Origin: Ignavibacteria bacterium
GTDB lineage: Bacteria; Bacteroidota; Ignavibacteria; Tepidaquicellales; OLB5
NCBI GenBank assembly: GCA_019912545.1
Contig: JAIOIK010000138.1
Coordinates: 46,412-110,411, forward strand
DNA: 64,000 nucleotides
Direction of reading: 5' to 3'
In this document: positions 1-9,100 of the stretch, piece by piece
Layout of the letters: the number at the start of each line of letters is the position of its first letter
Numbering within the stretch: position 1 is the stretch's first letter
The notes under the pieces: generated by a model
What the model was told of the DNA's origin: nothing
Databases searched by the model: none
The model's input: only the letters and a program-made list of their open reading frames with translations
Position numbers and translations under genes: made by a program

Positions 1-756
1 CGCGTCATAGATTACAAGCTTTACATTTGATGATTTAGGAATATCAAATTTTATGTTTGTTGTTGGATTAAACGGATTGGGATAGTTTTGGGAAAGAGAA
101 AATGAGTTTGGAATTTCGGCAGAGGTTTGTTGGATACCAATTGTGCAATTGCTTGAATTATAACAAATGGTAATGTCATCAAGATAACATATAATTTTAG
201 AATAATTTCCAGGTGGATGCCATGCTGCGGTTTGGAAAGCAATGTCAGTAAAAGTACAAGCTCCAACAACAGCACCATCAACAAATTGTGTACCGTTTAT
301 CCATACATATAAGTATCCGGTAGGAATTCTCTCAATTACAACATGGTTCCAATAATTCATTGGAAAATAAACGGTGTAATCTGAAACAAACTGATGCTGA
401 CAATTTAGCATTCCTCCTGTATTTTGCTTCTTGACTCCAAAAAACCAAAGTAATCCATTACCACCGATACGCAGTTCTGCGTAATTTTCAAACCAATCTG
501 TTACATAAGCATAAAAATCGATTTTCAAATAACCAGTAGATGAGTTATTTTTCGTAATTTGATGTGTCACATTTTCCACAGTTTCAAATTTCGCAGAGTA
601 ATTTCCCGAATGTTTAAATGCTGTAGAAATAGTTGCTCCCACATTATTATCCCACTTACTAAAATCTCCTGTTTCAAAACCATCATAAAATGAAGATTGA
701 GAAAATACTGTTCCAGCAAACAGGTAAATAACAAAAAAGCGAGTTAACATTTTCAT
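1..756 (-). CDS. Secreted protein with T9SS type A sorting domain (partial, C-terminus off the window)
   Basis: An open frame of 252 codons runs from ATG at 754-756 to the left edge without a stop. The first ~20 residues (MKMLTRFFVIYLFAGTVFSQ) read as a Sec signal peptide. The middle begins with an FYDGFETGDFSKW stretch and is rich in aromatic and beta-prone residues, like a carbohydrate-binding or LamG-type jelly roll, but no catalytic motif is visible. NYPNPFNPTT begins near residue 224 and opens the sorting domain, of which about 29 residues remain. By analogy with this domain the product should cross the outer membrane by type IX secretion and be anchored or released. About 50 C-terminal residues are missing. 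The passenger function is unknown. Confidence 0.85.
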   Translation of the reverse strand, partial: MKMLTRFFVIYLFAGTVFSQSSFYDGFETGDFSKWDNNVGATISTAFKHSGNYSAKFETVENVTHQITKNNSSTGYLKIDFYAYVTDWFENYAELRIGGNGLLWFFGVKKQNTGGMLNCQHQFVSDYTVYFPMNYWNHVVIERIPTGYLYVWINGTQFVDGAVVGACTFTDIAFQTAAWHPPGNYSKIICYLDDITICYNSSNCTIGIQQTSAEIPNSFSLSQNYPNPFNPTTNIKFDIPKSSNVKLVIYDA

Positions 757-990
757 ATCTTCTCCTTGTTTCAGTTAAGTTTATGTTTAGCTCTAAATGT
801 TATGGAGCTTCTTTTCTCACAATCCCTATGAATCATATTGTCAACCTGAGTATCTTACTTTTCTGAACAGATGACGTCTATACTTGTTTGAATAATATAA
901 ATTTAGCTTAATTTTACATTTTTCAAAAGCGACATTTTTCCTGAAATATTTCCCGTATAAACATTGCTTTATAATTCAAACAATTTTGTA

Positions 991-998
991 TATATTTG
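991..998 (+). promoter_or_regulatory. Candidate TAnnTTTG (-7) promoter box
   Basis: TATATTTG lies about 34 bp upstream of the ATG at 1033 and matches the Bacteroidota -7 consensus TAnnTTTG. No TTG sits at the favoured ~20 bp spacing; the nearest (964-966) gives 24 bp. This is inferred from the motif only. Confidence 0.4.
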
Positions 999-1032
999 GT
1001 GAATAACTTTTATCAATTAATTCGCGAAAATT

Positions 1033-2535
1033 ATGCAGGCAAACAAAACCCTGTGCCTTCTTGCTGCCCTGAGTTCTGAAGAGATTAAGGAATTTGAGAA
1101 ATTCGTATATTCTCCTTTTCATAACAACCACCAACCTGTAACTAAGCTATTTGACGTGATTAAAGGGTTTCACCCTGAATTCAGCAATAAAGTATTATGT
1201 AATGACTTTATTTTTGAAAAGTTATACCCTAATGAAAGGTTTAATTATAACAAAATGGAAATTGCATGGACAAGGCTCTTAGAGCTTGGTGAAGAATACC
1301 TTTCATACAAACATTATAACTCGGATGTCTTTGCTTCAAAGAGGTATTTACTTACTGAGCTGAGCGCAAGGAAACTGGATAAATTGTTTGAGCTGAGACT
1401 AAGAGAAACCGAGCGTATGCTTTCACATCACAATAAAAACGAAGATTACTATATGAACTTATTTCTATTAAATAATTTGGAAAATTCCCACTACCAGTTC
1501 AGGAAAAGAATCACTGCAGTAAAACAATACGGCAAATTTGTTGAAAACTTCTTTAAGTATCTCCTGACTCAATCACTGCAGATCTATTTATTGTTTTCTT
1601 TTGAAAAAGAAGTGTTCAACGAAGAAATTGTTGATTCACCTGATAACCTTTACTTCATTGATGAAGTAATTGCGCACATTGAACAACACGCTGGTAATTA
1701 TGAAAAGAACGACCCTTATATAGTTATCTATTTTAATTTATTAATGTTATTGAATACACGCCAAGAAAAGTATTTTTTCAAATTGAAAAAGCTAAGAGAC
1801 AGAAATATTCATTCAATGGACCCTGCTTTAAGTACTTCTTTGTATACTTACCTAACACATTTCTGTACGTTGATGTTTAAGGAGAAGGACAAAACTGATC
1901 AGTTTAAATTGGAACGGTTCAAACTAGATAGCGCAATGTTCAAAAATGGCGCTCTCCCCGAAGAGTGGCCTTACATGCCTTCCCACGTGTTTGTTAATAT
2001 CATACGAAACAGCATAAGATTGAATGAATATACCTGGACAAAATACTTTATAAGCCAATTTGAATCTAAACTGAACCCGGATACAAAAGGACTTGTTATG
2101 AACTTCATATCTGCTATGACGGAATATTCATTAAGTAATGTTGATCTGGCATATGACTATATTAATAAGATAAGAGTCTCAGATAACCATAAAGATTACC
2201 ATAGTCTGGAAACTTTAATAAAGTTCTTGAAAATAACTCTACTTTATGAAAAGAGTAAAATTAAGGAGTGTTTTTCGTTGATTGAAGCAACAAAACGCTG
2301 GTTACAACGAGATAAAGAACTTCCTAAGCATAAAAAGAAAAAATATGCAATAATTCTTAATTGTTTTCATAATCTTTGCGTAATAAATGTTGAATCAAAG
2401 GTAATAGTAAACAAGGCAGAATTGACATATTTGACTGAAAAATTCATGAATAAACTGGAATCCACAGAATACTTTTATGAAAAGGAATGGATTGAAAAAT
2501 CAATTGTTAAGTTGAATAAGTCAATACGCCGGTGA
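1033..2535 (+). CDS. Uncharacterised helical protein, family member 1 of 3
   Basis: 500 residues, with no signal peptide, membrane segment or known catalytic motif. It is clearly homologous to the proteins at 33120-34559 and 34556-36016. All three begin with a block of the form (S/A)xx(E)(I/Y)KEFxxFVxSPFxNxN, followed by V-KLF/Y, HPEF or FPDF, and a (K)(L/I)(F/Y)P/G-x-x-x-(F/Y) block by residue ~75. The rest is Leu/Tyr/Lys-rich and predicted largely helical, perhaps a TPR-like solenoid. The C-terminus keeps a conserved Trp-(I/L) followed by Lys residues. It lies 99 bp before der on the same strand, but der has its own promoter. The sequence does not support a functional assignment; a cytosolic scaffold or regulator is a guess. 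Confidence 0.85.
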   Translation: MQANKTLCLLAALSSEEIKEFEKFVYSPFHNNHQPVTKLFDVIKGFHPEFSNKVLCNDFIFEKLYPNERFNYNKMEIAWTRLLELGEEYLSYKHYNSDVFASKRYLLTELSARKLDKLFELRLRETERMLSHHNKNEDYYMNLFLLNNLENSHYQFRKRITAVKQYGKFVENFFKYLLTQSLQIYLLFSFEKEVFNEEIVDSPDNLYFIDEVIAHIEQHAGNYEKNDPYIVIYFNLLMLLNTRQEKYFFKLKKLRDRNIHSMDPALSTSLYTYLTHFCTLMFKEKDKTDQFKLERFKLDSAMFKNGALPEEWPYMPSHVFVNIIRNSIRLNEYTWTKYFISQFESKLNPDTKGLVMNFISAMTEYSLSNVDLAYDYINKIRVSDNHKDYHSLETLIKFLKITLLYEKSKIKECFSLIEATKRWLQRDKELPKHKKKKYAIILNCFHNLCVINVESKVIVNKAELTYLTEKFMNKLESTEYFYEKEWIEKSIVKLNKSIRR

Positions 2536-2597
2536 CTCAGCGGTAGAAATCTCTGATATACAGACTTAATAGCAAATCCATAAGGTTAATTATAACA

Positions 2598-2628
2598 TTG
2601 AACCTTCCCAAATCCCAGGGTATCTTTG
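2598..2628 (+). promoter_or_regulatory. Promoter of der: TTG-N20-TATCTTTG
   Basis: TTG at 2598-2600 and TATCTTTG at 2621-2628 are separated by exactly 20 bp, matching the Bacteroidota -33/-7 pattern. Transcription would begin about 6-7 nt after the box, at or beside the ATG at 2635, so the mRNA should be leaderless or nearly so. Confidence 0.6.
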
Positions 2629-2634
2629 TATATT

Positions 2635-4023
2635 ATGCCGCAAAGAATAGTTGCTATTATTGGAAGGCCGAATGTTGGCAAATCTTCACTGTTTAACCGC
2701 CTTGTTGGTAAGAAGACGGCTATTGTCCATGATACGCCCGGAGTTACCCGTGACAGGAACTACGGCGAGACCGAATGGAACGGAAAGAAATTCTTTTTGA
2801 TAGATACCGGCGGGTATGTACCCAACAGCAAAGATAAGTTTGAAAGCGCGATACGTGAACAGGTAAGAATTTCAATTGATGAAGCAGACGTAATATTGTT
2901 TGTAGTTGATGCGAAAACCGGAATAACCCCGCTTGACCTTGAAATAGCAAAGCTTTTAAGAAAAGAAGCAAACACTGAAGACAATATTCACAAAAAGGTA
3001 ATACTTGCAATAAACAAGGTTGATAGTAGGAATGATGAAGGTGTTGAACCGGATTTCTTCAGGCTTGGTTTGGGGGAACCGCTGGAAGTCTCAGCGCTTG
3101 TAGGTAGGCGCTCCGGAGACCTTTTGGATATGATCACTGATAATATCCCGGATGATGAAGCAGCCGGTACGGATGAGAATGGTATCAAGTTTGCGATAAT
3201 CGGCAGGCCAAATGCCGGAAAGTCGTCTCTTGCAAACGCATTAACGCAATCAAACCGGAATATAGTGACTGATATACCGGGTACAACACGCGATCCGATT
3301 GACTCTTTGGTCACTTATTATGGTCAAGAGATCACTCTCATAGATACTGCGGGTCTCCGCAAAAAAAGCAGGATAAAAAGAGCGGAAAGTTTAGAATATT
3401 TTTCGGCACTTAGGACACACAAGAGCATTGAAAGATGCGATGTTGCTATCATAGTTATTGATGCAACTTCATTTGTCAGCAAACTCTCCAAATTTACAAA
3501 TGCCGAAGAAGCTGTATTCAAATTAGGAAAAGAAGATGTTGAAATAATAATTAAGGCTGCCGAGCTGAAAAAGGGAATACTTCTGGTTATAAATAAGTGG
3601 GATCTTGTTGAAAAAGAAACCAATACTGCCAAAATATTCGAGAACAAAGTAAAAGAACATTTAAAGACATATGACTACCTTCCGTTTCTATTTACCTCTG
3701 CAATTACAAAACAAAGAGTATCAAAGATCATAGAAAGAGCGCTTGATGTTTACAACGAAAGGGCGAAAGAGATCAAAACAAGCGAGTTAAATGATAAGCT
3801 ATTGCCATATATTAAGGAATTCCCGCCTCGCTCGAAATCACATAAAGAGCTTAAGATAAACTACATTACCCAGTTACAACACTCACCCCCGGTAATTGGA
3901 TTTTTCTGCAATCTGCCGAGTGAAATTGAAGTAAATTACAAAAGGTATCTTGAAAATAAGGTCAGGTTTGAGTTTGGCTTTACCGGGGTGCCGATAACAT
4001 TGGCTTTTAAGAAGAAAAATTAA
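2635..4023 (+). CDS. der: Ribosome biogenesis GTPase Der (EngA)
   Basis: Der carries two tandem GTPase domains and a C-terminal KH-like domain and acts in late 50S subunit assembly. Domain 1 shows GRPNVGKSS (residues ~10-18), DTPGVTRD, DTGGY and NKVD. Domain 2 shows GRPNAGKSS, DIPGTTRDPIDS, DTAGLRKKSR and NKWDLV. The tail with YKRYLENKVR and GFTGVPI matches the KH end. I chose ATG 2635 over the upstream in-frame TTG at 2626 because that TTG is part of the -7 box. Length (462 aa) is normal, but domain 2 has about 16 extra residues between the VIDAT strand and NKWD compared with E. coli Der (44 residues instead of about 28). Confidence 0.97.
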   Translation: MPQRIVAIIGRPNVGKSSLFNRLVGKKTAIVHDTPGVTRDRNYGETEWNGKKFFLIDTGGYVPNSKDKFESAIREQVRISIDEADVILFVVDAKTGITPLDLEIAKLLRKEANTEDNIHKKVILAINKVDSRNDEGVEPDFFRLGLGEPLEVSALVGRRSGDLLDMITDNIPDDEAAGTDENGIKFAIIGRPNAGKSSLANALTQSNRNIVTDIPGTTRDPIDSLVTYYGQEITLIDTAGLRKKSRIKRAESLEYFSALRTHKSIERCDVAIIVIDATSFVSKLSKFTNAEEAVFKLGKEDVEIIIKAAELKKGILLVINKWDLVEKETNTAKIFENKVKEHLKTYDYLPFLFTSAITKQRVSKIIERALDVYNERAKEIKTSELNDKLLPYIKEFPPRSKSHKELKINYITQLQHSPPVIGFFCNLPSEIEVNYKRYLENKVRFEFGFTGVPITLAFKKKN

Positions 4024-4092
4024 TTGCATTTATGATTTGCAATTTCAATTTAACATTAATTTATCACAATTTCATTTGATTTTCATCAGTGG

Positions 4093-4112
4093 CACAGACA
4101 TTCCTGTCTGTG
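4093..4112. repeat. REP-like palindrome (left flank of transposase remnant)
   Basis: CACAGACA-TTCC-TGTCTGTG is a perfect 8-bp stem with a 4-base loop, preceded by GTGG. The same design recurs inverted at 4601-4620, and a degenerate copy lies at 31332-31359. Confidence 0.75.
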
Positions 4113-4129
4113 TATCACAACTTTGAAAT

Positions 4130-4575
4130 CTAAAACATATCTTCATTAAAGTACCACCCCACATAATCCCATGGATTCTCTGTAATTCCAGCCTTAACCG
4201 GATTATTAAACATATAGTTTAACTTCTCATTAAGTTCCTTATCGTCTCTAATGATACGATCAAAAGATTCATCTTGCCACAAGCTGCCCTTTGTACCACT
4301 AAGATCGTTAATGGTGTTTGCTGAAACACCTTAATGCCCTTCATTATTCATGATAACGTGTATTTTTCAACTGGCTGAAAGATAACATGAGCGTGATTAT
4401 TCATTACAACAGCAGCATATAATAGATAGTACTTATCGTGGCCTTTTATAATATGTTCTTTTACAATCTTTATTTCTTCATCACTGAGCTTGCCACTCAA
4501 CAATCTGAATGTAATAAAATAAACAGAGCCTTGTAATTCCCAGTGGGGAAGATTTCTTTTAGTGATTTTAAGCAA
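4130..4575 (-). pseudogene. REP-associated tyrosine transposase (RAYT, IS200-like), inactivated
   Basis: The N-terminal half opens at TTG 4575 and has the Y1 transposase signature: RNLPHWELQGSVYFITFRL, then VVMNNHAHVIFQP with the H-x-H pair. A TGA at 4348-4350 interrupts it. Past the stop the same frame gives IMKGIK, and after a one-base deletion near 4330 the family C-terminus resumes: ANTINDLSG, GSLWQDESFDRIIRDD, NNPVKAGI and WDYVGWY, ending at TAG 4130. So one nonsense change and one frameshift are present. RAYTs move and process REP palindromes, and such palindromes flank this gene on both sides in opposite orientation. The RNA or protein is very unlikely to be functional. Confidence 0.85.
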
Positions 4576-4600
4576 TGGTATTGTTGTATTTTTAAAGAAA

Positions 4601-4680
4601 CACAGGCAAGAATGCCTGTGCTACTAAATTACTTTCTGTTAAACGCACACAGACAAAAATACCTGCAGGTCTGCGCTACT
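4601..4680. repeat. REP-like palindromes (right flank of transposase remnant)
   Basis: CACAGGCA-AGAA-TGCCTGTG at 4601-4620 is a perfect 8-bp stem, followed by CTAC. Read on the minus strand it is GTAGCACAGGCATTCTTGCC, the same design as the left copy. A second, decayed copy (CACAGACA ... GTCTGCGCTACT) occupies 4646-4680. Confidence 0.7.
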
Positions 4681-4689
4681 TAAATTTGT

Positions 4690-5160
4690 TTAATTTATCA
4701 CAATTTCATCATTTAATTCATCATCATTGGCTGAATCTGCCCTCACAGGAAACTCATGCGAAAGTATCTCTCCCATCCTGTTGATCAGCGCAACAATTCC
4801 GGCTGCATAATTTTTCTCCCTGAATTCCTCTTTCAGCTTACTTTCTATTTCATTCCACACATCATCCGGAATTTTCTTATATATTCCCTCATCAGCAATT
4901 ATATCAAAATACCTTTGCTCAAATATTAAGAATACCAGTATTCCGGTTCTTTCTTTTGTGCGGGCAACTCCAAGGGTATCAAAATCCTTCATGGCAAGCT
5001 CGTGATCTGAATACAGCCGCTCCAGCAATGTTTTTTTATTCCTGAAGCTGAGTAAAATCTCGCCAATGGTTTTTGATTCCACGTCATTAACCGCTGAGCG
5101 AATATCCTTCAGATCATCTTCTGAGAAGTATTGCCGTATCCACTGTTTTTTACTGCTCAT
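4690..5160 (-). CDS. TPM-domain protein (YgcG-like, soluble)
   Basis: 156 residues with a TPM domain but no signal peptide or membrane segment. The sequence has FSEDDLKDIRSAVNDVE, then GEILLSFRNKK, the hydrophobic GILVFLIFEQRYFDIIADE core and IPDDVWNEIESKLKEEF, all typical of the family. It lies 121 bp downstream of a membrane-anchored TPM protein (5282-6067) and is probably co-transcribed. In many bacteria one long and one short TPM protein stand together, often beside lemA; no lemA is visible here. TPM domains have been linked to phosphatase activity in plants and to repair of photosystem II, but the role in this lineage is not known. Confidence 0.85.
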   Translation of the reverse strand: MSSKKQWIRQYFSEDDLKDIRSAVNDVESKTIGEILLSFRNKKTLLERLYSDHELAMKDFDTLGVARTKERTGILVFLIFEQRYFDIIADEGIYKKIPDDVWNEIESKLKEEFREKNYAAGIVALINRMGEILSHEFPVRADSANDDELNDEIVIN

Positions 5161-5281
5161 TAATAAATATTTTGTTTGAATGAGATTGCTTCGTTACTGC
5201 GTGCCTCGCAAATACTCTTTTATCACTTTTTGTTGTGATTTTATTGATCATTGCTAATTGATAATTGTTAATTGACTCAAA

Positions 5282-6067
5282 CTACCATGAACCACTTGAA
5301 CCTCCGCCGCCGAAAGAACCGCCGCCGCCTGAAAATCCCCCGCCGCTCCATGAACTGCCTGAGCTTCCGGAAGACCAGCCGCTTCCGCTGCCGCCAGTCC
5401 ACCACCAGTTGCTGCTTTTTGACTTACTGCCTCCGAATATTCTTCTTATAATAGGCAGGAAGAATATGAAGAAAAATATCACGAAAAATATCAGCGCCGG
5501 TATTGGAATGCAGCAAATTGAGCTTCCGTCGATTCCATCATCTTCTTTTTTATCAGCGGTGTATTCGCCCTTTGTGGCCTTCATGATAGCGTCCACTCCG
5601 GCCAAAATGCCTTCGTAGTAATTCCCTTTCTTAAAGCTTGGAGTGATTTCTTTTCTGATTATCTGGCTGCTGAGCGCATCGGTTAACGCACCTTCAAGTC
5701 CGTACCCAACTTCTATCCTAAGCTTCCGGTCATCTTTGGCGATAAAGAGTAATACTCCGTTATTCTTTCCTTTTTGTCCGATGCCGTTTTGCTCGGCTAT
5801 CTCGTATGATTTATCTTCAAGCGAGCCGCCGTCAAGAGTTGGGATCATCCATACAACAACCTGGGTGGAAGTTTCTTTATCGAAATTGGAAAGCTTTGTT
5901 TCAAGAGATTGAATTTGTGTTGAAGTAAGAGTTCCGGTTTTATCTGTAACATATGTTCTGATCTTGTCTTCAGTAGCAAGAGATTTTGACTTTTGCGCGT
6001 AAGCAGCCTGCGCAAATAGCAGTAAAATAGTCAAAACGCAAAAGTATATAACCGGTTTAATTCTCAT
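5282..6067 (-). CDS. YgcG-family TPM-domain membrane protein with Gly/Ser-rich tail
   Basis: 261 residues. A signal peptide (MRIKPVIYFCVLTILLLFAQ, then AAYAQ) is followed by a TPM domain at ~35-165 with VTDKTGTLTSTQI, TQVVVWMIPTLDG, GVLLFIAKDDRKLRIEVGYGLEG and a GNYYEGI end. One strong membrane segment (IPALIFFVIFFFIFFLPII) lies near 188-206. The C-terminus is a low-complexity Gly/Ser/Trp tail ending in GGGGSSGSW. So the TPM domain is exported and the Gly-rich tail lies on the other side of the membrane. On the minus strand TAAATTTG (6079-6072) stands 4 nt before the ATG, so the transcript may be leaderless. The function is not established. Confidence 0.9.
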   Translation of the reverse strand: MRIKPVIYFCVLTILLLFAQAAYAQKSKSLATEDKIRTYVTDKTGTLTSTQIQSLETKLSNFDKETSTQVVVWMIPTLDGGSLEDKSYEIAEQNGIGQKGKNNGVLLFIAKDDRKLRIEVGYGLEGALTDALSSQIIRKEITPSFKKGNYYEGILAGVDAIMKATKGEYTADKKEDDGIDGSSICCIPIPALIFFVIFFFIFFLPIIRRIFGGSKSKSSNWWWTGGSGSGWSSGSSGSSWSGGGFSGGGGSFGGGGSSGSW

Positions 6068-6071
6068 TTTC

Positions 6072-6079
6072 CAAATTTA
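6072..6079 (-). promoter_or_regulatory. Candidate TAnnTTTG promoter box of the TPM operon
   Basis: TAAATTTG on the minus strand ends 4 nt before the ATG at 6067. If it is used as a -7 box, transcription starts at about the start codon. No well-spaced -33 TTG is seen. Confidence 0.4.
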
Positions 6080-6173
6080 TCGGTATCATACAACTTTTGA
6101 AACATAATAAAAAAGCCCCCGCAATATGAAGTCTGTGAAATAATGAAGTAAGAGGGAAAAACCGTGTATATTC

Positions 6174-9100
6174 TTAATACTCGTCCATACTCTTTATTTC
6201 AAGCTGGTCAAGCTTGTATTTGTAGATCGAGTTCACGAAAAGTATGGCTATTTTGAGGTTGTTTATTAAGGGTATATTATAATCAATCGCTTTGCGGCGC
6301 ATAATATAGCCATCACGCTCTACGACCTTATGTTTATGTTTTAAAGACTGTGTATTTATAACCAGGTCAAACTTCTTTGCTTCAAGCATTGTTAAAATAT
6401 TCGGGGATCTTTTCTCGTTGATCTTGAATACATGTTTTGATTTTACTTTGTGCTCTTTAAGCAGAAGATGAGTATTTGTTGTGGCGAAAATCCTGAAACC
6501 CATTTCATTCAGCTTTCTGGCGCTGTCTAAGAATTCAATTTTATCCTCAAGATCGCCTAAAGTGAGCAGTATATTCGATTTAGGCAGGCGGAAGCCCGTT
6601 GATAACAATGATTTCAGGAATGCTTCTTCCATAGATTCACCAAAACATGCTACCTCGCCGGTGGAAGACATTTCGACTCCTAAAATCGGATCAGCCCCGC
6701 TCAGCCTTGAAAACGAAAACTGCGGCGCTTTAACAACTATGTGATCCAGGTCAAGGGTCTTGTAATCACCCTTAATATCATGACCCAAAATTGAACCAAC
6801 TGCAAACTCAATGAAATTATAATCGGTTGCCTTGGAGATAAACGGGAATGAGCGGCTTGCGCGCAGGTTACACTCAATAACTTTTACCTTATTTTCTTTT
6901 GCAAGGAACTGGATATTAAAGGGCCCTGTAATTTTTAACTCTTTAACGATTGCTTTGGTTATCCTCTTAACCTGGTGTACTGTTTCAAAGTATAATTTCT
7001 GTGGTGGAATCGCAAGCGTTGCATCACCTGAGTGCACTCCGGCATTTTCAACATGCTCGCTAATTGCGTAAATTATCACCTCGCCATTCTGGCCAACGCC
7101 ATCAATTTCAATTTCCTTTGCGCCTTCTTCGAATTTCGATATTACTACCGGAAAATCTTTCGAAATGGCCGCATGTTCTTTGATATAATCTTCAAGCGAT
7201 CTGTCGTCATGGCAAACTTTCATCGCAGTACCTGAGAGCACATATGAGGGCCTGATAAGTACCGGGTATTCAATTTTATTCGAAAATTTCTTTGCCTGTT
7301 TCAGATCAGATAGCTCCTGCCAAACGGGCTGATCAATTTCAAGCTTATCTAATATTGAAGAAAATTTATTCCTGTCTTCACATTTATCAATTGAGTGAGG
7401 CGATGTACCAAGTATCCATACGCCGCTATCATGAAGCTTTAATGCAAGATTGTTTGGGATCTGCCCTCCCATGGAAATAATAATTCCAAGCGGTTTTTCA
7501 TATTCATATATATCAAGAACTCTTTCAAGGCTAAGCTCTTCAAAATAAAGCTTATCGCATATATCATAATCAGTGCTAACGGTCTCAGGGTTATAATTTA
7601 CCATAATGACCTTGTAACCAAGCTTCCTTAAATATTTGGCGGTATTAACACAGCACCAGTCAAACTCAACCGAGGAGCCGATCTTATAAGGCCCTGAACC
7701 AAGTATCATTATTTTTTTCTCATCGCGTTCTTTGGTTTCCTCAATATCGGAATACTCGCCATGATAAGTTGAATACAGGTAATTAGTTTCTGCGGGATAT
7801 TCAGCTGCAAGTGTATCTATCTGCTTGAATACGGGCAATACGCCAAGCGATTTTCTGATTATTCTTATCTCATCTTCATCCGTACCGGTCATTATGCCGA
7901 TCTGCTTATCTGAATAACCCAGCCTTTTTGCCTCCGTCAGGAAGTCTTTGGTAATTTCTTCTTTTGTGATCTCAACTTTTCTAAGGCTGTCAATTTCTGC
8001 TATTTGGTAAAGGAACCATTTGTCTATCATAGACATATTGTGAATTTCATCAACAGAGTAACCATCCCTGAGGGCACGCGAAATTGCAAAAAGTCTGCGC
8101 GGCGTAGGGGTAATTATATCTTCTTTTATAGTCTGAGTTTTAGATTTATTCAGCACCAGCCCGAATTTACCAACCTGCAGCATTCTTATGGCTTTTTGAA
8201 CAACCTCGGGGAAGCTTCTGCCGATTGCCATAACTTCGCCTACGGATTTCATCTTGCTGCCTATTTCTTCTTCAACCCTTGGGAATTTCTGCAGGTCCCA
8301 TCTTGGTATCTTGAGCGCAACATAATCAAGCGCAGGCTCAAAGCATGAATAAGTTTTTTTAGTAATTGAGTTCTCAAGCTCGGTAAGTTTATACCCAAGG
8401 GCAAGCTTAGCCGCAATATATGCAAGCGGATACCCTGTTACTTTTGATGCAAGTGCTGATGAACGTGAAAGTCTGGCATTTACCTCTATGACCCTGTAGT
8501 CAAACTCACCATCTCCAGAAACCGAATGAGGGTTTAACGCAAACTGAATATTGCACTCGCCCATTATCTTGAAATGCCTTATAGTTTTGATGGATATATC
8601 ACGTAACTGATGATATTCTGCATTAGAAAGTGTCTGCGAGGGGGCAATGACAATGCTCTCGCCGGTGTGTACCCCAAGGGGATCGAAATTCTCCATGTTG
8701 CAAACAGTAATGCAGTTATCTGAAGTATCTCTTACAACTTCATATTCAATTTCTTTCCATCCGCGGAGGTCTTCCTCTATCAACACCTGCGGCGAATAAT
8801 TGAATGCTTCTTTTAGAGCTTTGGTAATTTCCTTTTCGTTATTGGCAAATCCTGAGCCCAGTCCGCCAAGTGTGAATCCGGCTCTGAGTATTACCGGGTA
8901 ACCAATATCTTTGGCAGCCTTAACACCTGCTTTTACACCTGTAACGGCAATGCTTTTTGGAGTCCTGACTTTGATCTTATTAAGCTCTTTAACAAAAAGC
9001 TCTCTATCTTCAGTCTTGTTAATTGAATCAACCTGAGTACCAAGTACTTCAACATTATTTTTTTTGAGTACCCCGGTTTTATTGAGTTCAAGTCCGCAAT

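Noticed and set aside
2536..2600. A stretch with AGCGGTAGA and paired bases that looked like a tRNA D-arm
   Set aside because: No T-arm (GTTCRA), anticodon stem or acceptor pairing could be built; it is simply the 3' region of the first paralogue and the der promoter.
5265..5618. Proline-rich plus-strand frame
   Set aside because: It is the antisense of the Gly/Ser-rich tail of the TPM protein; no start signal and no family resemblance.
6100..6173. Possible terminator of carB (GCGGGGGC followed by TTTTTT on the minus strand)
   Set aside because: No complementary upstream arm is present, so a stem cannot form.
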